From positions 496,001-560,000 of the forward strand of contig NZ_CP160403.1 of NCBI RefSeq assembly GCF_040782645.1: a stretch of DNA of 64,000 nt, written 5' to 3'. Positions 52,629 to 63,928 of the stretch are shown piece by piece. Source of the DNA: Streptomyces sp. HUAS ZL42 (GTDB lineage Bacteria; Actinomycetota; Actinomycetes; Streptomycetales; Streptomycetaceae). The translations under genes and the position numbers were made by a program. Position 1 is the first letter of the stretch. The number at the start of each line of letters is the position of its first letter. The notes under the pieces were generated by a model. It was not told the origin of the DNA and made no database searches. It saw nothing but the letters and a program-made list of their open reading frames with translations.

Positions 52629-54860
52629 ATGTCGAGTTCGATCAACAGACGCCACTTCCTGGCCGGCGCCACCTGCGTGGCCGCGGCGGCCGTCGCCGGA
52701 GGTGTGTTCAGTGCCGGCATCGCCCAGGCGGCGCCCAGCACGTACACGCCCGACTGGAACTCGGTGGACCAGCACCCGCCGGCCCCGGAGTGGTTCCAGG
52801 ACGCGAAGTTCGGCATCTACTTCCACTGGGGCGTCTTCAGCGTGCCCGCGTACGAGAACGAGTGGTACCCGCGGAGCATGTACCAGGCGGGCGGAAACGC
52901 CAACCAGCACCACATCGCAACCTACGGCCAGCCGTCGGCATGGCCATACCACAACTTCATCAACGGAGCGCAGGACCTGGCGGGCAACTTCGTGAAGTTC
53001 GCGCCGAAGCTGAAGTCGGCCGGCGGGAACTTCGACCCCGACGAGTGGGTGCAGCTGTTCGTCGACTCCGGCGCCAGGTTCGCCGGCCCGGTCGCCGAGC
53101 ACCATGACGGCTTCTCGATGTGGGACAGCCAGGTCAACGAGTGGAACTCGGTGAAGAAGGGCCCCGGGCTGGACCTGCTGCAGCTGTTCTCCACAGCCAT
53201 CCGCGCCAAGGGCCTCAAGCTGCTGGTGGCCATGCACCACGCGTACCACTTCAACGGCTTCTACGAGTTCGTCCCCGCCCAGACGGACCCCAGCCTCAAG
53301 AAGCTCTACGGGCAGTTGGGCTCGGCCGCGGAGAACCAGCTCTGGTTCGACAAGCTCAAGGAGGTCATCGACCGTACCCAACCCGACATCCTGTGGCAGG
53401 ACTTCAGGATGGACGCAGTCGACGAAACACAGCGCCTGAACTTCCTTTCGTACTACTACAACCAGGCCAACAGCTGGGGCCGTGAGGTCGTCGCCACCTA
53501 CAAGGACGGCATGAACGGCAAGGGCGAGGTCTTCGACTACGAGCGCGGCGGCCCGGCCGACCTCACCACGCCGTACTGGCTGACCGACGACAGCATCTCC
53601 AGCAGCAGCTGGTGCTACACCCAGGGCATCGGCTACTACACCGTCCAGCAGATGCTGCACTCGTTCATCGACCGGGTCAGCAAGAACGGCAACATGCTGC
53701 TGAACATCGCGCCGATGGCCGACGGCACCATCCCCCAGGCACAGAAGGACATCCTGCTGGGCATCGGCGACCACCTGAAGCGCTTCGGTGAGTCGGTGTA
53801 CTCGACCCGCGCCTGGACGGCGTACGGCGAGGGCCCGACGAAGATGGGTGGCGGCGCGTTCACCACCCCGCATGCCGGCACCGCGCAGGACATCCGCTTC
53901 ACCCGCAACAAGGCGAACAACGTCCTGTACGCCACCGTCCTCGGCTGGCCCGGAAGCTCGCTGACGATCAAGACGCTCAGCTCGGACCGGATCAACCTCT
54001 CGTCGCTCACCTCGGTGAAGCTCCTCGGCTCCACCGCCGGCACCTCCATCGACCTGCCCACACCGGCCCAGAACTCCTCCGGCCTCACGGTCACCCTGCC
54101 GTCCTCGGCGCCGTACAGCGCCAACGCCTACGTCCTGAAGCTCTCTTTCGCCGGCACGATCCCGGGCCTGCGGCCGCTCGCCGGTACCCTCGCCTCCACG
54201 GACGTCAACTACAGCGGCAACTCGGCCGTACTCAACGTCGGTGACTACACCACGGCCGACCTCACCTCGGCCGGGCTGGGCGCGGGCAGCATCTCCTCCC
54301 TCCGGCCGGCCGCCGGCTACCAGGTGATCGGCTACTCCGGGGACAACTTCAGCGGCACCTCCTGGACGTTCACCGCCGAGAACCCCGACCTGCGGGTCAC
54401 CGGCAACAACGACCAGATCGCCTCGCTGAGGGTCCAGTTCAACCCGACGACCTACTTCCGGATCACCAACGCCACCAACGGACTCGTCCTGGACAGCGGC
54501 GGCAGCGTCCCCTCCGGGTCCAACCTCAAGCAGTGGACCTGGAACGGCAGCAACAACCTGCAGTGGCAGGCGGAGCCGGTCGGAGGCGGCTACTACCGGC
54601 TGGTCAACCGGACGAACGGCATGGTCGCCGACAGCTGGGGCGCCACCGACAACGGCTCTCCGGCCCGACAGGCCCCCTGGAACGGCGGCACCAACCAGCA
54701 GTGGAAGATCGTCCACCGGGGCGGCGATCGCTACTCGATCGCCAACCGCACCACCGGCCTGGTCCTCGACGGCGGCGGAAACGTCGCCTCCGGCTCCGTC
54801 ACCAAGCAGTGGACGTACAACAGCAGCACCAACCTGCTGTGGTCCTTCACGGCCGTCTGA
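52629..54860 (+). CDS. Secreted GH29 alpha-L-fucosidase with crystallin-like and ricin modules
   Basis: A 743-residue exoenzyme. Twin-arginine signal INRRHFLAGATCVAAAAVAG, then a GH29 barrel about 45-400 (WFQDAKFGIYFHWGVFSVPA, PVAEHHDGFSMWDS, the nucleophile region PDILWQDFRMD, NGNMLLNIAPMADG). A C-terminal beta domain follows, then a beta/gamma-crystallin-like piece about 515-595 (VNYSGNSAVLNVG, IGYSGDNFSGTSWTF), and ricin-B-type QxW repeats about 600-740 (LQWQAEPVGGGYYRLVN, NQQWKIVHRGGDRYSIAN, NLLWSF). It cleaves terminal fucose from glycans. ATG at 52629. Substrate-binding lectin repeats suggest polysaccharide targets. Confidence 0.9.
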   Translation: MSSSINRRHFLAGATCVAAAAVAGGVFSAGIAQAAPSTYTPDWNSVDQHPPAPEWFQDAKFGIYFHWGVFSVPAYENEWYPRSMYQAGGNANQHHIATYGQPSAWPYHNFINGAQDLAGNFVKFAPKLKSAGGNFDPDEWVQLFVDSGARFAGPVAEHHDGFSMWDSQVNEWNSVKKGPGLDLLQLFSTAIRAKGLKLLVAMHHAYHFNGFYEFVPAQTDPSLKKLYGQLGSAAENQLWFDKLKEVIDRTQPDILWQDFRMDAVDETQRLNFLSYYYNQANSWGREVVATYKDGMNGKGEVFDYERGGPADLTTPYWLTDDSISSSSWCYTQGIGYYTVQQMLHSFIDRVSKNGNMLLNIAPMADGTIPQAQKDILLGIGDHLKRFGESVYSTRAWTAYGEGPTKMGGGAFTTPHAGTAQDIRFTRNKANNVLYATVLGWPGSSLTIKTLSSDRINLSSLTSVKLLGSTAGTSIDLPTPAQNSSGLTVTLPSSAPYSANAYVLKLSFAGTIPGLRPLAGTLASTDVNYSGNSAVLNVGDYTTADLTSAGLGAGSISSLRPAAGYQVIGYSGDNFSGTSWTFTAENPDLRVTGNNDQIASLRVQFNPTTYFRITNATNGLVLDSGGSVPSGSNLKQWTWNGSNNLQWQAEPVGGGYYRLVNRTNGMVADSWGATDNGSPARQAPWNGGTNQQWKIVHRGGDRYSIANRTTGLVLDGGGNVASGSVTKQWTYNSSTNLLWSFTAV

Positions 54861-54879
54861 CTCCTCGGGCCGCAGGACC

Positions 54880-54916
54880 GGCTGCGGCGGCGTACACCTC
54901 GTGCGCCGCCGCAGCC
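54880..54916. terminator. Terminator after GH29 gene
   Basis: A perfect 13-bp stem (GGCTGCGGCGGCG at 54880-54892 with 54904-54916) and an 11-base loop, 20 bases past the stop. Confidence 0.75.
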
Positions 54917-54945
54917 GCCGTCACGCTCCCGTCCGTGTCGGCTCC

Positions 54946-56119
54946 TCACCACGGGCGAACCAAGGAGGCGCCGCTCTGCGGTCCGCCCGGCACCGTATCG
55001 GCGGTTCTGAGCACCAGGTCGTGATCACGTGTCAGTTGGGGCCGCAGCGACAGCCCTCCGCCGGGACCCACGCATCGGACGGCCGGAAACACGCTGACGT
55101 CCCGGCGATCGACGAGATCGCCGGTCAGCATCGCCAGGCGGATCTCCGGCCCGTCGTACGCGCTCAGGCGCAGATCCCACAGCGCCTCTCCCCCGGGATA
55201 TGATTCCGGCGTCGTCACCTTCGCCGTTGTCGGCGAGAACCTTGCCGATGAGGAGCTTCGCTCCGGGGGCGACACCCTTGTACTTGCCTCCGGACTTGGC
55301 GCCGGTTCCGGAGACGGTGGACGCGACGTGCGTGCCGTGGCTCTGCACGTCATTCGTGGTGGTGGCCGAGCTGAAGTTCTTGGATGCGATCACCTGGCCC
55401 TTGAGGTCCGGGTGAGTGCTGTCGAGGCCGGTGTCCAGGACGGCGACCTTGACACCCTTGCCGTCGTAGCCCTTGGCCCAGGCCGCGGGCGCGCCGATCT
55501 GCGGCACGGACTTGTCGAGGCTGGCCTTGCGGACGCCGTCGAACCAGACATGGGAGATGCCCGAGGCGAGGGCGTCACCGTTGGTGAGGGTGTCCCACAG
55601 CTTCGACGTGTCCTTGGTGGGCGCCTGGAGGAGGTCCATGTCCAGGGACTTGAAGGTCCGGTGGACCATACCCGTGCCCCGGACCGCGGCCTTCAGGGTG
55701 CGTGCGCTGCCCTTGTAGCCGACGAGGACCTTCATGCCATCCCGCTGGTTCCTGCGGTTGGCCGGCTTGTTGAGCTCGGTGAAGTCGAACAGCCGCTGGT
55801 CGAGGCTGCCGCTCGCGATCATCCGGGCCGCGTCCGTCGGTATGACGAGGGTGTGGCCCTTCTTCCGTATCTGCACGGGCACCCGCTCGCGCCCCTTGGC
55901 CCGCTCCATACCGACGACTTGGCCCTTGGCATCGACGATGACACGGTCACCGGTGACGAGGGTGACGCGGTCCGTGCCGGTGGCTTTCCCCGTGTAATTG
56001 ACGGCGGTCGGCACCCGCAGCGGCGCGAGCGTCGCCTGACCGGTCAGTCCTGTGACCAGGGCCGCCGCCACTGTCGTCGCGGCCGTGGCCGCACATGCTG
56101 CTTTCACTCCTCTGCGCAA
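54946..56119 (-). pseudogene. Truncated subtilisin-like (S8) serine protease joined to an unrelated gene end
   Basis: From 56119 (TTG) or 56107 (GTG) the reading gives a signal peptide (AATAATTVAAALVTGLTG), a long propeptide (VTLVTGDRVIVDAKG) and the first half of an S8 catalytic domain with Asp in VKVAVLDTGLDSTHPDL and His in QSHGTHVASTVSG. It breaks at about 55205 before the catalytic Ser. The next 250 bases on the same strand, in another frame, read ALWDLRLSAYDGPEIRLAML and GGGLSLRPQLTRDHDLVLRT to a stop at 54946. This is a well-coded tail of a different protein that I do not recognise. No active protease is expected. Confidence 0.75.
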
Positions 56120-56219
56120 AGTTCCCCCAGGCTGGAGTGCCGGCTGACAGTGATCGCAGCGACGCTAGGGAACGGAAGGCACAACCGCCCGTCGGTCATG
56201 CGGCAGTGTCGTATCGAGG

Positions 56220-56234
56220 TCGATGAGTCATCGA
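56220..56234. promoter_or_regulatory. Palindrome between protease remnant and expansin gene
   Basis: TCGATGA-G-TCATCGA, perfect 7-bp arms. Outer arms GTATC (56211-56215) and GATAC (56244-56248) extend the symmetry. It lies in the 275-base divergent promoter region. Confidence 0.4.
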
Positions 56235-56393
56235 TGGGCGACTGATACAACCAAGATGAGGCGACGGAATGGACGTGCCTCGGGGGTGGGACCGCTCCTC
56301 GTCGACAAGCCGAAAAAAAAATGTCGGCAACCTTTGCGCTTCCTGTGGTCACTCAACAGTGCACCGTCGACTCGATCATCCGAACGGACAGGC

Positions 56394-57341
56394 ATGAAGA
56401 CAGCAAGGCAGGCCGCGCGGCAGCGCAGGCGCAGACACAGACTGATGGTGGGCACTACGGTGGCGATCGCCGCCGCGGGGGTCGTCGCCGCCCTGGTCAT
56501 GGCGCTGCTCCCCGATCACGAGACCGATGGGGCCTCGGTCGCGCTCGCTCCCGCCACCGGCACCCCGACGAGGGCTACACCCCCGACAGGAACCCCGAGT
56601 CCCACGGGCACCCCGACCGCGACGGGCTCGCCGACGCCGACGGCTTCCGCAAGCACTCCGTCGAAACGACCGTCGGCCGCGTCCACCCCGCGGGCCACGC
56701 GAACGAAGTCGACCACGGCATCGTCGGCAGGGCGGATACGGCCCGGGACCACCTACACAGGGGTCGCCACCGCCTACGAGGCCGCCGACGGAGACGGCGC
56801 CTGCCTGTTCGGCCCGAGCGACGACATGATGATCGCGGCGATGAACACCACCGACTACGAGACGTCCAGGGCGTGCGGCGCGTACGTCCGCGTCCGCGCG
56901 GCGAACGGCGCCTCCATCACGGTACGGATCACCAACGAGTGCCCCCTGCCCTGCGCACCCGGGCAAATCGACCTCAGCCAACAGGCCTTCGCCAAACTCG
57001 CCGACCTCAAGGTCGGCCGGATCCCGATCACCTGGAGCCTGGTCAGCCCCAGCACGTCCCAGACGGTGTCCATCAGGTACAAGACCGGGTCCAGCCCCTA
57101 CTGGTGCGGCATCCAGGCGATCGGCCATCGCAATCCGGTGGCGCGGCTGGAGGTCCGCACCGGGAGCGGCTGGCGGCAGTTGCCCCGCACCTCTTACAAC
57201 TACTTCATATCCGCCGACGGGAGTGGGTGCGGCAGCACGATCAGAATCACGGACATCTACGGGGAACAGCTGACCGTCAGCGGGATCGCCCTACGGGCGA
57301 ACGTCGTGCAACCGACCCAGGTCCAGTTCGCCCGGCACTGA
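56394..57341 (+). CDS. Secreted bacterial expansin-like protein (EXLX)
   Basis: A 315-residue protein. A basic N-terminus and one hydrophobic segment (MVGTTVAIAAAGVVAALVMA, about 18-40) form a signal or anchor, then a Pro/Thr/Ser linker of about 75 residues. The double-psi beta-barrel is about 120-215 (GVATAYEAADGDGACLFGPS, ITVRITNECPLPCAPGQIDL) and a CBM63-like domain about 220-315 (IRYKTGSSPYWCGIQAIGHR, NYFISADGSGCGSTIRITDI). Expansins loosen cellulose/hemicellulose contacts without hydrolysis and help plant colonisation or degradation. ATG at 56394. It fits with the neighbouring glycosidases. Confidence 0.88.
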   Translation: MKTARQAARQRRRRHRLMVGTTVAIAAAGVVAALVMALLPDHETDGASVALAPATGTPTRATPPTGTPSPTGTPTATGSPTPTASASTPSKRPSAASTPRATRTKSTTASSAGRIRPGTTYTGVATAYEAADGDGACLFGPSDDMMIAAMNTTDYETSRACGAYVRVRAANGASITVRITNECPLPCAPGQIDLSQQAFAKLADLKVGRIPITWSLVSPSTSQTVSIRYKTGSSPYWCGIQAIGHRNPVARLEVRTGSGWRQLPRTSYNYFISADGSGCGSTIRITDIYGEQLTVSGIALRANVVQPTQVQFARH

Positions 57342-57443
57342 TCGCGCCGCCCAGGCGCGTATCTCCTTTCACCGGACGTCGGGGCGGCGACTGCCGATTC
57401 AGTCGGCTGTTCGTCAGGAGCCGCTCCGAGAAGCGGGGCGCCC

Positions 57444-57625
57444 CTACCCGTGTTCCTTTGGGCGCCCCCTCAAGGAGGTGAAGAAGTTTCGGTAGGCGCT
57501 CTCCGCGTCCCGCAGTGACTGCTGCTGCACCACCACCGACACCTCGCCCAACCAGTGCCGCTCAACGCTCTTCTTCGCCTCGGTGACCAGCGTCTTCGAC
57601 AGTACTGCCGCGGTGGGAAACGCCT
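57444..57625 (-). pseudogene. Remnant of IS200/IS605-type TnpB
   Basis: The minus strand reads FPTAAVLSKTLVTEAKKSVE then RHWLGEVSVVVQQQSLRDAE and SAYRNFFTSLRG before a stop at 57444. This is the N-terminal helical region of IS605-type TnpB proteins. The RuvC and zinc-finger parts are absent. Two hairpins lie beside it (57711-57729 with 8-bp arms GGCGACGC, and 57749-57768 with arms CACCGGCG), which may be relics of the element. Confidence 0.6.
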
Positions 57626-58127
57626 GCCCTGCTGCACGATCCGGACGCTAACACCAGCCAGTGACAGGCTGAGGACGGATCAGGCGGATCCAGCTCCGCC
57701 GGAACGATTCGGCGACGCTCCGCGTCGCCGGCTTCAGATTCGCTTCACCACCGGCGTGAACGCCGGTGCACTGCGAATGAATCCCGGAAGCCAACCTGCG
57801 CTCGCTCGACGATGAAGGCGGGGTGTCGAAGCGCATCGACAGCATCATCGCCCCTGGGAGGCTCTCAACGAGCCAGAGGAGAGAAAGTTCCCTGGCGTAG
57901 GAGCCCTTGTTTCGAACGAAACTTCTCCGTTACCTTCGCCTGCGAGGTGAAGCGCTTCGACAGCTGCCGAGAATGGTCCGCCGCCATGAGTCACGAGTTG
58001 AACCGCAGAAGCCTCGTCAACCCAGCAGCACCCTCATGGTGACCGTCTACGAGGAACTGGGCGTGTTCCAACCAGTCCTGACATCCCGTCAGAGAATCAC
58101 TCGTCTCTCCGTACCCAAGGAAACCTC
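57626..58127. promoter_or_regulatory. Gene-free region with hairpins and two sugar-regulator-like palindromes
   Basis: No gene recognised. It contains the two hairpins noted beside TnpB, and further right GTTTCG-AA-CGAAAC (57909-57922) and GAAGCGCTTC (57949-57958). Both palindromes have the CG-centred symmetry of LacI/CebR-like sugar-repressor sites, and they lie upstream of the GH36 remnant and the GH43 gene. Confidence 0.5.
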
Positions 58128-58652
58128 ATGACGGCACGCAGTATCACCGACCGCCGCCACTCCCGAACAGGGTGCCGTCTGGGCATACCCCCAGCCGGAG
58201 GACACCCTCGACGAGGTGGCCTTCACCATGGCCAACGCGCTCCTCGGCCGGATCCAGCTCTCCGGCCGCATTCCCGAACTCGAGCCGGAGGCCCACGCCC
58301 TGGTCCACGAAGGGGTGGCGGCGTACAGGCCATCCGCGCCTACCTGCCACACGCCGTGCCGTCCTGGCCACTCGGCCTTCCCTCCTGGGACGACACCTGG
58401 ATCGCCCTGGCCCTGCGCACTCCCGCCACCACCTACCTCACCGCCTGGCGCCGCCCCGGAGCCGACACCACGGCAACGCTTCGCCTGCCCCATCTGCGAG
58501 ACACCGCCGCCCGTGTCGACCTGCTCCACCCGTCGACCGGCCGGGCACTTCCCGCCTGGGCACCCGACTCGGCCGAGCTGAGCCTGACCCTGCCCACCGC
58601 ACCGTCCGCCGTCCTGCTGCGCATCACCCCCACGGCCCCCGACGCTCCCTGA
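58128..58652 (+). pseudogene. C-terminal remnant of GH36-type alpha-galactosidase
   Basis: In one frame the sequence reads GAVWAYPQPEDTLDEVAFTM and ALLGRIQLSGRIPELEPEAH. After a frameshift near 58332 it continues RAYLPHAVPSWPLGLPSWDD, TWIALALRTPATTYLTAWRR and a beta-sandwich end closing LPTAPSAVLLRITP. This matches the late barrel and C-terminal domain of GH36 alpha-galactosidases. The catalytic N-terminal two thirds are missing. It probably was the first gene of an operon with GH43 (46 bases downstream). Confidence 0.65.
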
Positions 58653-58697
58653 ACCACGCCACCCCAGCACCACGACTCGACGAGAGGACCCCATCGG

Positions 58698-60212
58698 GTG
58701 CCCCACCAGCTTCGGGCGGACAGCACGTTCGCCAACCCCGTGATCCCCGGCTTCCACCCCGACCCCAGCATCTGCCGGGTCGGCGACGACTACTACCTCG
58801 CCTGCTCCAGCTTCGAGTACTTCCCCGGAGTACCCCTCTTCCACAGCCGTGACCTGGTGCACTGGCGGCAGATCGGCAACGTCCTGGACCGCCCTGAGCA
58901 GTTGCGTCTGCCGGCCTCCATGCCGTCCTCGGGCGGCATCTACGCCCCCACCCTGCGCCATCACGACGGACGCTTCTGGCTGATCGTCACCAACTGCAGC
59001 GAGGGCGGCGGCAACCTGATCGTCACGGCAACCGACCCGGCCGGACCGTGGTCGGATCCGATCCCGGCGCCAGGCGTGCCCGGTATCGATCCCGACCTCG
59101 CCTGGGACGAGGACGGCACGTGCTGGTGCACCGTCGCCGGGGTGTCGCAGGTCCGTATCGACCCGGCCACCGGACAGACGTACGGCACACCCCACAGGCT
59201 CTGGTCCGGGGGCCCCGGCGCGAAGGCTCCGGAGGCACCGCACCTGTACCGGATCGGCGACCACTGGTACCTGCTCATCGCCGAGGGCGGCACCGAGCGC
59301 GGCCACGGCGTGTCGATCGCCCGCGGCCGTACACCGACCGGCCCGTTCGAGCCGCACCCGGCCAACCCGATCCTCACCCACCGCGGCACCGACCACCCCG
59401 TTCAGAACACCGGCCACGCGGACCTGGTCCAGGGCCCCGACGGCTCGTGGTGGATGGTCCTGCTCGGGGTGCGGCCGCGCGGCGGCACGCCCGGCTGGCA
59501 CGTGCTCGGCCGGGAGACCTTCCTGGCTCCCGTGACCTGGGAGGACGGCTGGCCGGTCGTCGGCGAGGTCGCCTTGGACCTGTCCGGGCTCCCCTGGCCG
59601 ATCTCCCCCGCCCCCGCCGAGGAACGGCGCGACGACTTCGAGCTCAACGAACTCGGGCCGGCCTGGATCTCCGTGCGGGACCGCCCCGCCGAGCTCTGCA
59701 CCACCAAGGAGCGCCCCGGATGGCTGACGCTCCGCGCGCGCGGCGGCTCCCTGGACGAGCCCGACGTGGTGTTCACCGGCCGCCGCCAGCAGCACCTCAC
59801 CTGCCGCGCACGCACCCTGGTCGACCCGGAGCAGGGACGCGGCGGCCTCGCCGTCCGGCTGGACGAGCGGCACCACTACGCGATCGAGGCGGACGGCACG
59901 GAGGTGCGGGTGATCGCGCGCGTCGGCTCCCTGCGCACGGTCGTGGCGGCCCGGTCCGTGCCCGCCGGGCCCGTGGTCCTTGCCGTCACCATCACTGACC
60001 CGCCGTCACCGCACGGACCCTCCACCGGACCCGACGTCGTCTTTCTGGGCATCGAAGCCCCGGACGGAACGTTCACCGAGCTCGCGACCCTCGACGGTCG
60101 TTACCTGTCGACGGAGGTAGCGGGCGGCTTCACCGGCCGGGTCATCGGTATGTACGCCACGGCAGGCACCGTCCACTTCGACTGGTTCGACTACGAGCCC
60201 CTCGACGGCTGA
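58698..60212 (+). CDS. GH43 beta-xylosidase/alpha-L-arabinofuranosidase
   Basis: A 504-residue intracellular-type enzyme with no signal peptide. The five-blade propeller (about 10-310) opens with NPVIPGFHPDPSICRVGDDY (catalytic base D22). The pKa-modulating Asp is near 131-133 in GIDPDLAWDEDG and the acid E179 in KAPEAPHLYRIG. The C-terminal beta-sandwich (about 320-504, HYAIEADGTEVRVIARVG, FDWFDYEPLDG) is typical of GH43 xylosidases. It cleaves xylo-oligosaccharides made outside by the GH10 xylanase. GTG at 58698 follows GAGAGGA. A hairpin after the gene ends the unit. Confidence 0.92.
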   Translation: MPHQLRADSTFANPVIPGFHPDPSICRVGDDYYLACSSFEYFPGVPLFHSRDLVHWRQIGNVLDRPEQLRLPASMPSSGGIYAPTLRHHDGRFWLIVTNCSEGGGNLIVTATDPAGPWSDPIPAPGVPGIDPDLAWDEDGTCWCTVAGVSQVRIDPATGQTYGTPHRLWSGGPGAKAPEAPHLYRIGDHWYLLIAEGGTERGHGVSIARGRTPTGPFEPHPANPILTHRGTDHPVQNTGHADLVQGPDGSWWMVLLGVRPRGGTPGWHVLGRETFLAPVTWEDGWPVVGEVALDLSGLPWPISPAPAEERRDDFELNELGPAWISVRDRPAELCTTKERPGWLTLRARGGSLDEPDVVFTGRRQQHLTCRARTLVDPEQGRGGLAVRLDERHHYAIEADGTEVRVIARVGSLRTVVAARSVPAGPVVLAVTITDPPSPHGPSTGPDVVFLGIEAPDGTFTELATLDGRYLSTEVAGGFTGRVIGMYATAGTVHFDWFDYEPLDG

Positions 60213-60261
60213 CGCCGAGGACGTCACGGCACACATCACCCAGTCGAGCCGTGCCGGCCGG

Positions 60262-60298
60262 CGTGGCGGGCAGCGACACCCGATCGCTGCCCGCCACG
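60262..60298. terminator. Terminator after GH43 gene
   Basis: A perfect 14-bp stem (CGTGGCGGGCAGCG at 60262-60275 with 60285-60298) and a 9-base loop, 50 bases after the stop. Confidence 0.75.
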
Positions 60299-60366
60299 GA
60301 TCGGATCAACCGTACGACCGACCGAAAGGCACGACCGAAACGCACGACCGAACGAGAGGAAAGAAC

Positions 60367-60795
60367 ATGAGAGACATACGGCAAACCGCGCGCCACCGCT
60401 GCCGCGGCCCCGGGCGCCTGGCCGGCCTGCTGATGGCGCTGCTCGTCATCCTGGGACTGTCCGCCGGCCCCGCGATCGCCGCGCCGGACGGCAAGGCGGA
60501 ACCGGCACAGTCGACGGTCAGAGTTCCGGCCCGGGCCATGGACGCCGTCGCCGCGATGCAGCCCAGCTGGAACCTGGGCAACACCCTGGACGCGATCCCG
60601 GACGAGACGTCCTGGGGCAACCCGAAGGTCACCAAGGACCTGTTCGACACCATCCGCGCGCAGGGCTACCGCAGCGTCCGCATCCCGGTGACCTGGACGG
60701 ACCACCAGTCCGCCACCGCCCCCTACACCATCGACGCCACGTTCATGAGCGCGTCAAGCAGGTGGTCGACTGGGCGCTGGCCGACGGCCTGTACC
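60367..60795 (+). pseudogene. N-terminal remnant of secreted GH5 endoglucanase
   Basis: ATG at 60367 after GAGAGGAAAGAAC. A signal peptide (LAGLLMALLVILGLSAGPAI) is followed by the start of a GH5 barrel (MQPSWNLGNTLDAIPDETSW, GYRSVRIPVTWTDHQ). A small deletion after ATFM shifts the frame, then VKQVVDWALADGLYLEV is readable. The gene is cut at about 60795, where it meets an opposing GH27 fragment. Both catalytic glutamates are lost. GH5 enzymes of this type cut cellulose or mannans. Confidence 0.8.
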
Positions 60796-60796
60796 T

Positions 60797-61298
60797 TGAG
60801 GTGGTCGACGCCCCACGAGGCGAACACTGCGGCGTCCTGGGCTTCGTGTCCCCTGCTCCCCGTCGACCCGGGATAGGCGCCGCTGGTCTGCGCGCAGGTG
60901 CGGTCGCCCGGCACCTGGTAGATGCCGAACTTCAGGCCCTTGCCGTGGATGTAGTCCCCGAGCGCCTTCATCCCGCCGGGAAACTTGGTCGGGTTGGCCC
61001 GCAGGTTGCCTGCCGCGTCGCTCTGCGGGTCGAACCAGCAGTCGTCGACCACCACGTACCGGTAGCCGGCGTCGCGCATGCCGGAGGACACCATCGCGTC
61101 GGCGGCCTGGCGCACCTGGGCCTCGGTGATCCCGCACCCGAAGCTGTTCCAGCTGTTCCAGCCCAACGGTGGAACGAGTGCCGGACTGCCGGGCGCTGCG
61201 GAAGCGGTGGAGTGGGCAGAGGCCGTGACGGTGGCGGTGACCGTCATCGCGACGGCCGCGAAGAAGTGGAGCAGTCGCCTGCCTGATCGTCTGGGCAC
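60797..61298 (-). pseudogene. N-terminal remnant of secreted GH27 alpha-galactosidase
   Basis: GTG at 61298, preceded by AAGGAG, begins a signal peptide (LLHFFAAVAMTVTATVTASA). The first half of a GH27 barrel follows (VPPLGWNSWNSFGCGITEAQ, YRYVVVDDCWFDPQSDAAGN, GLKFGIYQVPGDRTC, AQDAAVFASWGVDHLKV). The gene ends exactly before the YDNC motif holding the nucleophile. It joins the 3'-truncated GH5 gene head-on. Inactive. Confidence 0.8.
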
Positions 61299-63895
<2,597 letters not shown>

Positions 63896-63899
63896 CCCT

Positions 63900-63928
63900 A
63901 TGGGCCCCGCCGCTCGTGCGGGGCCCAT
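63900..63928. terminator. Terminator after the GH10-GH62 gene
   Basis: A perfect 11-bp stem (ATGGGCCCCGC at 63900-63910 with 63918-63928) and a 7-base loop, directly after the stop. The last 70 bases of the window hold nothing recognisable. Confidence 0.75.
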
